Shown here one piece after another: positions 1-7,687 of a DNA stretch of 18,470 nt. The stretch covers positions 1 through 18,470 of the forward strand of contig JBATUR010000089.1 in assembly GCA_049671305.1 (NCBI GenBank), written 5' to 3'. The notes below the pieces were generated by a model. That model was given only the letters and a program-made list of their open reading frames with translations, did not search any database and was not told the DNA's origin. Each line of letters opens with the position of its first letter. The first letter of the stretch is position 1. A program made the translations under genes and the position numbers. The stretch is from CADCTM01 sp049671305. GTDB lineage: Bacteria > Cyanobacteriota > Cyanobacteriia > Cyanobacteriales > Coleofasciculaceae.

Positions 1-2649
1 CAAAGTACTAGCTAACGCTTGATTTGACTCAGGAATTTGTTTAATAAGCTGAAAAATTAGTTTGGCATGAGCTGACAAAGCTGCTTGATAAAGTTCTTGC
101 CGCCATTGCTCAGACATTACTGCTAAACTATCAATTTTTAGCTCTTCTGGGTTAGATTTTAGCTGCGGTAAATTAGAATTAATTGGTTCATAAATATAAC
201 GCACACCCAAGTGTTGAGCCAACTTTTCAAAAAGTACTGAAGTTTGGAAAGGCTTTCGCATAAAATCGTCACAACCTGCTGACAAAACAATTGATCGCTC
301 TTCTTCCAAAGCACTAGCAGTCAAGGCAATAATTACCGTAGCTTGACCTTTCAATTGGGATTTAATCTGTTTAGTTGCTTCATAGCCATCCATAACAGGC
401 ATCCGCATATCCATCCAAATCAAATGAGGTTCCCAACTCTTCCACAAAGCCACCCCTTCTAGACCATTTTCGGCGGCTTGAACTTCAAACCCCAAAGGAG
501 TCAGCAGCTTAATTAATAACTGGCGATTTTCCCAGCGATCTTCAACTACGAGAATACGATATGAAGGTTGACCTGGTTCTAAACCAACTACTTTTTGTCT
601 TGGCTGTTCAGTTTCAATATCAACAGCTTCAGCAAGCTTAATAGGAATCTCAACCTTGAATGTTGTCCCCTGGTTTAAAATACTATTAACAGTTATTTTT
701 CCTCCCATTAATTCTACAAATTGTTTACTAATAGGTAAACCTAAGCCTGTTCCTTCCTGAGATTGTCGCCCACTTTGAGTTTGCACAAAAGCCTTAAATA
801 AAGCATTCATTTCTTCTGGTGCAATACCAAAACCAGTGTCTTCTACTTCCAAATTAATTTTTAGAGGTTCGTTGCTGCTAGCAGTCGCACTGACCTCCAT
901 TTGCCCTGGTTTTGATAAAAATGCAGATAGTTTCACACTACCTTCTTGCGTAAATTTGATCGCATTACCCAAAAGATTAATTAAAATTTGACGCAATTTT
1001 CCTTGATCAGTTTGCACATATTGGGGGACATCTGAGCAACATTCAAAGATTAGCTGTAAATTTTTAGATTTAGCTTTGAGCTGCAACATCTCTTCTATCG
1101 AGTCTAGCAGACTATATAAATCAAAACTCGTTTCATTAAAAGAAACTCGACCAGATTCAATTTTGGACATATCCAAAACGTCATTAATTAAATTCAACAA
1201 ATGTTCACCGCTTCTATTAATAACGGATAAATGCTCTTGCTGCTCCAAATTAAGAGCATCATCACGAATTAGCACTTGTGTAAATCCTAAAATTGCATTT
1301 AAGGGAGTACGCAATTCATGGCTCATCTTAGAGAGAAATTCACTTTTGGTACGGTTGGCAACTTCCGCCGCTTCTTTTGCCTTTTGCAGTACTATTTCTG
1401 TTTGCTTACGCTCTGCTATTTCGGTTTCTAACTGTGCTGTGGCAGCTTCTAACTCAGAAGATTTTTGCTCCAATTTCCAGCTATATTGTATTTCTTGGGT
1501 AACTTCAGCCAGCATATCCATAACTACGGCTGAACGACTAAATTCAACTTCTTCGACACCCAACCAAGGCAAAGGTTTAATTAGAGCATCACTGCCAAAA
1601 ACAACTTTAAATTGTCCGTTTGGCAAAATCTGTCCAATCTTACACTCTTTCCAAACATTATGATTTTCCTCAATTTTAATCAATCCTCCAGGCGCTTCAA
1701 AAACTTGACTATATGCTGCTAAACGCACTTTCTCTACCTCAAAAGACTGCGCTTTTTCTACAGCTTGCTTCCACAAGTAAACCTGAGAATAAGCGGCTTC
1801 AATGGGATCAGAAGTAACTCTGTTTTTTCCGTATCTGCGCTGAAAATCCTCAACAAAAGTACGATTCTTCGGCGTATCTAAACTTTGAAAATAAGTCCAA
1901 CAAGCATAATGATCAACTGCCGCATCTCCCATACGCTGAAGTTCAGCTTCTGCCACGCTAACTGCCATTATCGGTAGCTCACTTGCTCTAATTCCAGCAT
2001 CTTTAAATTGACGATAAAAGGCGAGATTGCTATCACCATTTAGGGTATTAAAAATAACATCAGCTTGGGTTCGTTGAATTTTAGCGATCGCTTCTCGAAA
2101 ATCTTGAACACCCAAAGCAACATAGTCTTCACCAACAACAATAGCCTTTTGCTCTTGGCTTCCCTGCTGTTTAAGTTGCGCTTTAATCAGTTTGTTGGCA
2201 GTACGTGGAAAAACATAATCACTACCTAAAAGATAAAACCTAGTCTTGTTATTTTGCCGCAACCAAGTAACTGCCGGTTCTACTTGTTGATTTGGACAAC
2301 ATCCCGTATAAAAAATATTGGGAGAACACTCTAAACCCTCGTACTGCACAGGATACCAAAGCAGAGCATTTAACTCTTCCAGCACTGGCTTTACGGCTTT
2401 ACGTGTCGCCGAAGTCCAACAGCCAAAAATGTTATTAATACCACTAGTAATTAATAATTTAGCTTTGCGTTCAAATTCAGCCGGACTAGATGCACCATCT
2501 TCAATTACAGGCTCAATCAGCTTACCAAGGACGCCCCCAGTTTGATTGATTTGGTCAATTGCCATCAGTTCAGCATCCACTAAAGATGCTTCACTAATCG
2601 CCATTGTTCCACTTAAAGAATGTAGAATGCCAACTTGCACACTAGGCAT
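1..2649 (-). CDS. Hybrid sensor histidine kinase with UrtA-like substrate-binding sensor domain (3' end beyond window)
   Basis: Open for 883 codons from ATG at 2649 to the left edge, with no stop; an in-frame TAA lies just upstream of the ATG. Residues about 1-350 match the urea/short-chain-amide ABC substrate-binding family (Peripla_BP_5 type), with GCWTSATRKAV, WYPVQYEGLE and SPNIFYTG. A coiled linker near 385-430 leads to HisKA (SHELRTPLNA, phospho-acceptor His444), HATPase (Asn562 in GNAIKF, Asp604 in EDTGFGI, then GTGLGL) and a receiver domain (Asp704, phospho-acceptor Asp747 in WMDMRMP, Lys799). About 80 further residues follow before the edge. The sequence opens directly with the binding fold (MPSVQVGILHSLSG): no signal peptide and no membrane helix is visible, so I infer a cytoplasmic sensor of a small amide-like ligand. 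The ligand and partner are unknown. No Shine-Dalgarno is seen. Confidence 0.93.
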   Translation of the reverse strand, partial: MPSVQVGILHSLSGTMAISEASLVDAELMAIDQINQTGGVLGKLIEPVIEDGASSPAEFERKAKLLITSGINNIFGCWTSATRKAVKPVLEELNALLWYPVQYEGLECSPNIFYTGCCPNQQVEPAVTWLRQNNKTRFYLLGSDYVFPRTANKLIKAQLKQQGSQEQKAIVVGEDYVALGVQDFREAIAKIQRTQADVIFNTLNGDSNLAFYRQFKDAGIRASELPIMAVSVAEAELQRMGDAAVDHYACWTYFQSLDTPKNRTFVEDFQRRYGKNRVTSDPIEAAYSQVYLWKQAVEKAQSFEVEKVRLAAYSQVFEAPGGLIKIEENHNVWKECKIGQILPNGQFKVVFGSDALIKPLPWLGVEEVEFSRSAVVMDMLAEVTQEIQYSWKLEQKSSELEAATAQLETEIAERKQTEIVLQKAKEAAEVANRTKSEFLSKMSHELRTPLNAILGFTQVLIRDDALNLEQQEHLSVINRSGEHLLNLINDVLDMSKIESGRVSFNETSFDLYSLLDSIEEMLQLKAKSKNLQLIFECCSDVPQYVQTDQGKLRQILINLLGNAIKFTQEGSVKLSAFLSKPGQMEVSATASSNEPLKINLEVEDTGFGIAPEEMNALFKAFVQTQSGRQSQEGTGLGLPISKQFVELMGGKITVNSILNQGTTFKVEIPIKLAEAVDIETEQPRQKVVGLEPGQPSYRILVVEDRWENRQLLIKLLTPLGFEVQAAENGLEGVALWKSWEPHLIWMDMRMPVMDGYEATKQIKSQLKGQATVIIALTASALEEERSIVLSAGCDDFMRKPFQTSVLFEKLAQHLGVRYIYEPINSNLPQLKSNPEELKIDSLAVMSEQWRQELYQAALSAHAKLIFQLIKQIPESNQALASTL

Positions 2650-3097
2650 AGTAGATTAATAGTTGATTTGACTTGTATTAATGATTTCGAGCAAAAGTTA
2701 GACTTAACCCACGATGCACCTAGGGGACAATTGTTCTTACTCAGTTCTTGATGATCCTAACAGCAGCGATGATTACGACCAAAGTTAAGAACAAGTCTAA
2801 TCTGATACTACAAGGCGTTAGATTTGTCGGGAAGGAGATGCACAAAAAAATTTAGCCCGTGTTTGATTCTTATTTTATTCTCCTAAGCCGTGACAAGCAG
2901 CCCTTGCGGCTGAATACTCCAAACGAACCAGGCAATTCTGAGCTAAAGTTAGGGATTAGTGACTAACAACCCAAGATTTGGAGCAAAAATCATGCCAATC
3001 GCAACTTTAGTTTAGGTGCTTCGTCCAGGTTCATAGGTTAATTGTGAACAACTCTTTCTAGAATTAACAATAAAAAACATCAAACTGTATCCCAGTT
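2650..3097. promoter_or_regulatory. Divergent intergenic region between the sensor kinase and the Ser/Thr kinase genes
   Basis: This 448-base gap has no credible ORF. It separates two divergent genes, so both promoters should lie here, but no convincing -35/-10 pair stands out. It contains two partly overlapping inverted repeats: TTAGACTT (2698-2705) with AAGTCTAA (2793-2800), and TTGTTCTTA (2731-2739) with TAAGAACAA (2786-2794). It also contains AGCCG (2886-2890) with CGGCT (2907-2911). No tRNA or recognisable riboswitch was seen. Confidence 0.45.
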
Positions 3098-4624
3098 ATG
3101 AACTTGTTAGTCGGTAAAACCTTGCAGGGCGGCAAATATACTCTCCTAGAGGAACTAGGGCGAGGTGGCTTTGGCGTTACATTTAAAGCCACGCATCACT
3201 ATTTAAATCAGCCTGTGGTGATCAAAACTCTCAATGAGTCTTTGCGTCAGCACCCAAACCTGGCGAAGTTTCAACAGCAGTTTCAAGACGAAGCACGACG
3301 TTTGGCTTTGTGCCTACATCCTAATATTGTTCGGGTTAGTGACTTTTTTGTGGAAGCTGACTGGCCCTATATGGTGATGGACTATGTGCCGGGGCAGACT
3401 TTGCAAGCAGTGGTGTTTCCGGGAAAACCTCTGAGTGAAGCGACGGCAATTCACTACATTCAGCAAGTTGGCGAAGCTTTAAAGGTTGTTCATCAAAACG
3501 GCTTATTGCATCGCGATATTAAACCAGACAATATTATGTTGCGTACGGCTTTAACTCATACTTCTCCTTTTTCTGGGGGTGAAGTGGTGTTAATTGATTT
3601 TGGGATTTCGCGGGAGTTTAGCGCTGACTCAACTCAGACTCATACTAGTATGGTTTCGGAAGGTTATGCGCCGATTGAACAGTATTTAAGTAAGGAAAAG
3701 CGCACACCGGCATCAGATGTTTATGGTTTGGCAGCAACATTATATGCCTTGTTGACGGCACAAGTACCCACACCAGCCGTCATACGCGATCGCCAACCGA
3801 TGCCTGCCCCCCGTGATTTGCAACCCCAAGTTAGTGCTGCCGTCAATCAAGCTGTGATGCGTGGTATGGCAGTAGAGGCGCGTTATCGTCCCGCTACGGT
3901 GGATGAATGGCTCTCATTATTACATCCTCAATCAGAGCCGATGAATACTACGGCAACGGTAGCTATTCCCCAGCAAACCAAAACCACTCCTCCTATTACT
4001 CAACCGCCTCAAGGTAAGCAAATTTTACCGCCGACTCAAGGTAAGCAAATTTTGCCGCCGACTGAGCATCCGCTCCAGAAGTTTTGGGGTCTGCCTGGTA
4101 TTATTTTGGGAGTATCAGTTGCGATCGCTTTAGGTTTAATTGCCTTAGCCTTCAACCGTCCTCAATCTAAGCCAACTACACCTACAGCCTCCCCGACACC
4201 CCTTCTCACTCCTTCTGTTTCACCCGTGGTATTGCCCAGTAGTGAGGTGAAAACGCCAACTGAGCCAGTTGAGCCAGTAGAACAAAGCAACCCCGCCCCA
4301 CCCATAGAGGAAGCACCACCTGTTGAGCCTGAAGTTAGAAACGATGACACTCCGGCACGTAACTCCTCACCGCCTCCAGCATCACCACCACGAGAAAGCA
4401 AACCCGCCCCAACAGCCTCACCAACCCCTGTATCTAGCCCCAAGGAGGTAACTCCAGTAGATCCCCTACCAGCCTCACCCATACCCACGCCCTCAACGCC
4501 ACCAGCCGAGGTTAAGCCAATCGAGCAATTACAAAAGCTACCCCCTCCAGAAGAAATTCAACCTAAAAAACCCAGTAGTAATAAAAATAATCAATCTAAC
4601 CAATCTCCCGACCCTGTATTATAA
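3098..4624 (+). CDS. Membrane-anchored eukaryotic-type Ser/Thr protein kinase
   Basis: A 508-residue Hanks-type kinase. The catalytic domain spans about residues 14-275: glycine loop GRGGFGVTF (21-29), ATP-binding Lys43 in VVIKTL, Glu65, catalytic loop HRDIKPDN (Asp140, Asn145), DFG at 167-169 and the activation-segment motif EGYAPIEQY. All key residues are present, so it should be active. A linker carries a tandem QGKQILPPT repeat (27-bp DNA repeat at 4008-4061). One membrane helix follows at about 330-352, then about 155 residues rich in Pro, Ser, Thr and Glu. Topology is inferred: kinase in the cytoplasm, Pro-rich tail outside. No PASTA, FHA or WD domain is visible. The gene ends 17 bases before the tmRNA. 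Substrates are unknown and no cyanobacterial Spk name can be assigned from sequence alone. Confidence 0.95.
   Translation: MNLLVGKTLQGGKYTLLEELGRGGFGVTFKATHHYLNQPVVIKTLNESLRQHPNLAKFQQQFQDEARRLALCLHPNIVRVSDFFVEADWPYMVMDYVPGQTLQAVVFPGKPLSEATAIHYIQQVGEALKVVHQNGLLHRDIKPDNIMLRTALTHTSPFSGGEVVLIDFGISREFSADSTQTHTSMVSEGYAPIEQYLSKEKRTPASDVYGLAATLYALLTAQVPTPAVIRDRQPMPAPRDLQPQVSAAVNQAVMRGMAVEARYRPATVDEWLSLLHPQSEPMNTTATVAIPQQTKTTPPITQPPQGKQILPPTQGKQILPPTEHPLQKFWGLPGIILGVSVAIALGLIALAFNRPQSKPTTPTASPTPLLTPSVSPVVLPSSEVKTPTEPVEPVEQSNPAPPIEEAPPVEPEVRNDDTPARNSSPPPASPPRESKPAPTASPTPVSSPKEVTPVDPLPASPIPTPSTPPAEVKPIEQLQKLPPPEEIQPKKPSSNKNNQSNQSPDPVL
4008..4061 (+). repeat. Two tandem 27-bp units inside the Ser/Thr kinase linker
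   Basis: Units at 4008-4034 and 4035-4061 differ at a single base (ttttAccg versus ttttGccg). They keep the reading frame and encode QGKQILPPT twice, just before the membrane helix. The near-identity suggests a recent slippage or duplication in a flexible linker. Confidence 0.9.
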
Positions 4625-4625
4625 T
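4620..4625 (+). promoter_or_regulatory. Probable -10 box of ssrA overlapping the kinase stop codon
   Basis: A perfect TATAAT sits 16 bases upstream of the mature tmRNA 5' end and overlaps the TAA stop (4622-4624) of the kinase gene. Transcription would start near 4632, leaving a leader of about 10 bases for RNase P to remove. No good -35 hexamer is seen at 17-18 bases spacing (around 4596-4602 reads ctaacca), so the assignment rests on the -10 box and its position. Confidence 0.55.
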
Positions 4626-4641
4626 AGAAGAATCAACACCT

Positions 4642-5030
4642 GGGGCCTTAATGGTTTCGACGTGTTGGCGAACACTGCCCCGTGATTCAGGTCGAGAGTG
4701 AGTCTTCTCTCGATAATACCGGACTCAAAACAAACGTAACTGCGAACAACATCGTTCCTTTTGCTCGTAAGGCTGCAACTGTAGCTGCATAAAAACCTCT
4801 AGTTAGGTTCGAGCGTTTATAGTTTGACTCCGTTAAGGACTATAAACCAACCCCCAACGGATGCTCTAGTTAGATTCCTTTGGTTTGCAAACTAGCTAAG
4901 ACTTAACCAAAGCATCCTGTCATCCGGGATAATGGATGGTTCCCGCTCTGAGGATTAGAAGAGCTATACCTGTGAATGAGCGATAAGTTAATACCCAAGG
5001 CGGACACGGGTTCAATTCCCGTAGGCTCCA
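4642..5030 (+). ncRNA. ssrA: Transfer-messenger RNA (tmRNA), one-piece
   Basis: The 389-nt RNA starts GGGGCC and ends GGCTCC plus discriminator A; these ends pair as the tRNA-like acceptor stem. ATGGTTTCGACGTG follows the 5' end, and the T arm GGTTCAATTCC lies near 5009-5019. CCA is not encoded (CTT follows). The tag frame resumes at GCG 4742 and reads ANNIVPFARKAATVAA, with TAA at 4790-4792. This is the cyanobacterial ANNIV type ending in the AA degron. It rescues stalled ribosomes by trans-translation with SmpB (not in this window) and tags the products for proteolysis. Acceptor halves and tag lie in the usual order, so it is the uninterrupted one-piece form, not the permuted two-piece form known from some marine picocyanobacteria. 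Confidence 0.97.
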
Positions 5031-5048
5031 CTTTCCACTCTCTCTCAG

Positions 5049-5090
5049 AAGCCATCTCCTACTTTATGTAAGAGGTGGCTTTTGAGTTTT
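5049..5090 (+). terminator. Rho-independent terminator of ssrA
   Basis: The arms 5049-5062 and 5068-5081 form a 14-position stem with one G-U pair and one C-A mismatch around loop TTTAT. It is followed by a T-rich stretch (ttttgagtttt). It begins 18 bases after the mature tmRNA end. Confidence 0.85.
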
Positions 5091-5258
5091 GGGCTAGCGC
5101 TACTGATACTTTGAGCCTAACTATCCGGATTATTTTCAGAGCTGGTAGAAAAGGTTACTGATGTAGTCCAAGGAACTGTAATACAGCCCCTTCATCGTCA
5201 GCGATAGTTTGAGTACATGACTATTTTAAGGTTTATGTGGCTCATTTAAAACAGTTTT

Positions 5259-6320
5259 ATGCAAGCAAAGAAATTAGAGGAAGCTATGGTGTTCCAGCCG
5301 ACGTATACTAATGGTGTTGAGACAACTATTGAAATGTCTCAGGATGGATTACGGTCTATCCTTAATCAAATTGAATCAGAACTTCTAGATAGCGAAGTTT
5401 ATCGCCGCACAATGGCTGGCTTACAAACCATGTTAGGAGAAGCCACCAACACAGCTCAAATTTTGGTGAAAGCTGTGGGGCGAGAAGCAGTGAGGTTGAC
5501 TTTCCAAGAGTTTGCCAGACAATACAAAGTTGTACCTGTGTCGGCAGAAAAGCTCAATACAGCACCAAAAGAGTTTACACCCCAAACGCCAGAAACATCT
5601 CTACCTCAAGAAGAGCCAACCCAAAGCCACAATCTGGTATTAGAAGAAGATATTCTTGAGCAAGAAGAAACTTACAACACCAAGCTTGTAGACCGCTTAA
5701 TTGGTGAGACAAAACCCCGCAAAAAACTCACCAAAACCAAATTGTCAGCGCAAAAAGTGCTACAACAACGAGACGAATTATTGCGTCAAGTTGGTCAAGA
5801 ATTACGAAGAGCACGGGAAGCGCGATCGCTAAGTACAGAACAGCTATATCGTCAAACCCTTGTCCCACTTCATCACATAGAAGCCCTAGAAGCTGGTCAT
5901 GTAGAACATTTACCAGAAGATGTTTATATTCGGGGTTTTATCCGTAGACTTGGACAGGCATTAGGCATAAATGGCATTGCGATCGCAGCTTCACTTCCAG
6001 AACCCGATCCAGTAAAATCTGTAGTTCCTTCCTGGTATCGTGAATCTACAGCCGCAACTATCGGCGGATTTCAACTTAGTTCAGTTCACCTCTATCTTGG
6101 CTATACTGCCTTAATTGCTGGTGCTGTCGGTGGACTTAGCTGGATGTCTACCAACAAATCAACGCCAGGAGTAACCATCAAACCTGAACCGGGTAAGTCA
6201 TCTCAATCAATTTCGCCCAAAGCAAATCTAGAACAAACAACTAAGCCAGGAGTGAAATCTAGCACAATTGGTATGAAAGCTGGTACTGATATTGCACCAC
6301 CCGAAGCCTTACCGTTGTAA
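5259..6320 (+). CDS. RodZ-like helix-turn-helix membrane protein
   Basis: 353 residues. The N-terminal part (about 20-95) is a helical region with no family I recognise; 100-165 is a charged linker. Residues about 173-240 are a RodZ-type HTH_25 domain (VGQELRRAREARSLSTEQLY, then YIRGFIRRLGQALG). One membrane helix lies at about 277-296 and only about 55 low-complexity residues follow. RodZ family members link the MreB cytoskeleton to the wall machinery; whether this protein does so is inference. The HTH is central rather than N-terminal and the outside part is short, unlike classical RodZ. The first ATG (5259) has no Shine-Dalgarno. ATG 5286 (residue 10) is preceded by AGAGGAA at 5276-5282 and may be the true start, giving 344 residues. 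An alternative name is HTH-domain membrane protein of unknown role. Confidence 0.85.
   Translation: MQAKKLEEAMVFQPTYTNGVETTIEMSQDGLRSILNQIESELLDSEVYRRTMAGLQTMLGEATNTAQILVKAVGREAVRLTFQEFARQYKVVPVSAEKLNTAPKEFTPQTPETSLPQEEPTQSHNLVLEEDILEQEETYNTKLVDRLIGETKPRKKLTKTKLSAQKVLQQRDELLRQVGQELRRAREARSLSTEQLYRQTLVPLHHIEALEAGHVEHLPEDVYIRGFIRRLGQALGINGIAIAASLPEPDPVKSVVPSWYRESTAATIGGFQLSSVHLYLGYTALIAGAVGGLSWMSTNKSTPGVTIKPEPGKSSQSISPKANLEQTTKPGVKSSTIGMKAGTDIAPPEALPL
5276..5282 (+). promoter_or_regulatory. Shine-Dalgarno AGAGGAA favouring the start at 5286
   Basis: AGAGGAA lies 3 bases (core GAGG 5 bases) upstream of ATG 5286, inside the longer reading frame that opens at 5259. The upstream ATG has no comparable site. 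Confidence 0.5.
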
Positions 6321-6321
6321 T

Positions 6322-6377
6322 CATAGAGGCACGATAGCCAATTTTCTAATTAAGAACTGCGATATCGTGTCCCTATG
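6322..6377. terminator. Inverted repeat between convergent RodZ-like gene and proB, likely shared terminator
   Basis: The arms 6322-6336 (CATAGAGGCACGATA) and 6363-6377 (TATCGTGTCCCTATG) pair at 14 of 15 positions, counting one wobble, with a 26-nt AT-rich loop. The stem begins just after the RodZ-like stop and overlaps the last codons and stop of proB on the other strand. There is no clear T run, so bidirectional termination is inferred from position. Confidence 0.5.
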
Positions 6378-7494
6378 TTAAAACCAAGTTGTCTCGATGC
6401 ACAACCGTTTCTGCACCCGAATAGCCCAAAATCTGGGAAATTTCCTCAGACCGGCGTCCCCTAATCTGCTGAAGCTCATGGCGGCTATAATTAACCAGCC
6501 CTCTTGCTACTTCTAGCCCACTGCCATCGCACAACTGTACAGCATCGGAGCTGCGAAAATCGCCTTCAATATTGGTGATGCCGGCTGCCAACAAAGACTT
6601 ACCAGATTTAACGATGGCTGCGATCGCACCTTGATCCAAATAAAGCTTACCAACAGGCACTAAACTATGAGCAATCCAACGTTTACGGGCATTGTCAGTC
6701 CGAGGTTGGGGTTGAAACTGAGTTCCCAAAGGTTCGCCTTGTAGGATTTTTTCGATAGTTTCCGGGCGTCGTCCTTCGGTAATGACTGTCCTCACCCCGG
6801 CGCCTGTGGCAATACGGGCGGCGGCAATTTTGGTCACCATGCCGCCTGTACCCCATTGAGAGCCAGATTGACCTGTTTGTACTTGTAGTTCGTCTAATTC
6901 CTCTATACGGTTGACGAGGGTAATGGGTTGGGCATCGGGAAAGGTGCGAGGATCGGCGGAATAAAGCCGATCCACATCGGTGAGGATAAATAACCAGTCG
7001 GCTTCGATTAAACTGGCTACTAAGGCACTCAGGGTGTCATTATCGCCAAATTTTAGTTCTTCGACGGCTACGGTATCGTTTTCATTAACAACGGGGATAA
7101 CGCCTAGTTGTAACAATTCCTGAAAGGTGGCGAAAGCATTGACATAGCAGCTTCGTTGCATGAAGTCGCGGCGACTGAGGAGGATTTGAGCGATCGGTTG
7201 CGATAAGCTGGTGAAAAAATCATCATACACTCGCATCAGTCGCCCTTGACCAACGGCAGCTACAGCTTGTTTTAGTGCCATTGTTTGGGGACGCGATTTT
7301 AGTCCTAGTCGCGCACAGCCAATGCCGACTGCGCCAGAGGTGACAAGTACGACGCGATGTCCTGACAGGCGCAGTTGTGTTAGTGTTTCCACTAGTTTGG
7401 CAATAGTTGAGATGGCTAGTTGCCCTGTTGTGGTTTGGCTAAGGCTGGATGTGCCAACTTTGACAACAATTGTTTGATTGGTCACATTGGGCAT
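6373..7494 (-). CDS. proB: Glutamate 5-kinase
   Basis: 373 residues, the usual length for the two-domain form. It phosphorylates glutamate to gamma-glutamyl phosphate, the first step of proline synthesis in the cytoplasm. The amino-acid kinase domain is at about 8-255: IVVKVGTSSL (Lys12), TSGAVGIG (52-59), VVNENDTVA (Asn137-Asp140) and KFGDNDTLSALVA. A PUA domain at about 280-370 includes AIAAIVKSGKSLLAAGI and GDFRSSDAVQL. ATG at 7494, no strong Shine-Dalgarno. It lies last in the minus-strand series DUF3727-mltG-yqeG-proB, 193 bases after yqeG with hairpins in between, so it may be transcribed separately. Proline enzymes proA and proC are not in this window. Confidence 0.97.
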   Translation of the reverse strand: MPNVTNQTIVVKVGTSSLSQTTTGQLAISTIAKLVETLTQLRLSGHRVVLVTSGAVGIGCARLGLKSRPQTMALKQAVAAVGQGRLMRVYDDFFTSLSQPIAQILLSRRDFMQRSCYVNAFATFQELLQLGVIPVVNENDTVAVEELKFGDNDTLSALVASLIEADWLFILTDVDRLYSADPRTFPDAQPITLVNRIEELDELQVQTGQSGSQWGTGGMVTKIAAARIATGAGVRTVITEGRRPETIEKILQGEPLGTQFQPQPRTDNARKRWIAHSLVPVGKLYLDQGAIAAIVKSGKSLLAAGITNIEGDFRSSDAVQLCDGSGLEVARGLVNYSRHELQQIRGRRSEEISQILGYSGAETVVHRDNLVLT

Positions 7495-7537
7495 TGGTCA
7501 TTAGTAGCAGCGTTGCTTGATTAACTATCAAAAATTA

Positions 7538-7576
7538 TAGAGCGCCCAGTCCCTATATTTGGAACCAAGCGCTCTA
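7538..7576 (-). terminator. Hairpin between yqeG and proB
   Basis: TAGAGCGC (7538-7545) and GCGCTCTA (7569-7576) form a perfect 8-bp stem with a 23-base loop, within the 193-base gap. A second small inverted repeat, GGGTC (7603-7607) with GACCC (7620-7624), lies beside it. Neither has a T run, so a role in terminating yqeG or in the proB leader is only suggested. Confidence 0.35.
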
Positions 7577-7687
7577 CAGAAGTTATTTGCTTTATATAGT
7601 TAGGGTCTTTATATTGGCTGACCCCATTTGAACCATAATTAATTTTCCCAGAAATTTTGCAGATAGCTGATTTTCATAATGTTTTCT

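Noticed and set aside
1076..1663. 195-codon plus-strand reading frame
   Set aside because: It is antisense to the histidine kinase, whose frame here contains the linker and HisKA motifs; its own translation is Ser/Cys-rich and matches nothing.
2318..2545. 75-codon plus-strand reading frame
   Set aside because: It lies opposite the conserved substrate-binding domain of the sensor kinase, with no start signal.
2880..2915. Possible tRNA-like or regulatory hairpin (AGCCG...CGGCT)
   Set aside because: Only one short stem is present, without the other arms of a tRNA or a terminator T run.
4162..4488. 108-codon minus-strand Gly/Val/Ser-rich frame
   Set aside because: It is the mirror of the Pro/Ser/Thr-rich tail of the Ser/Thr kinase; low-complexity coding often leaves such a frame open.
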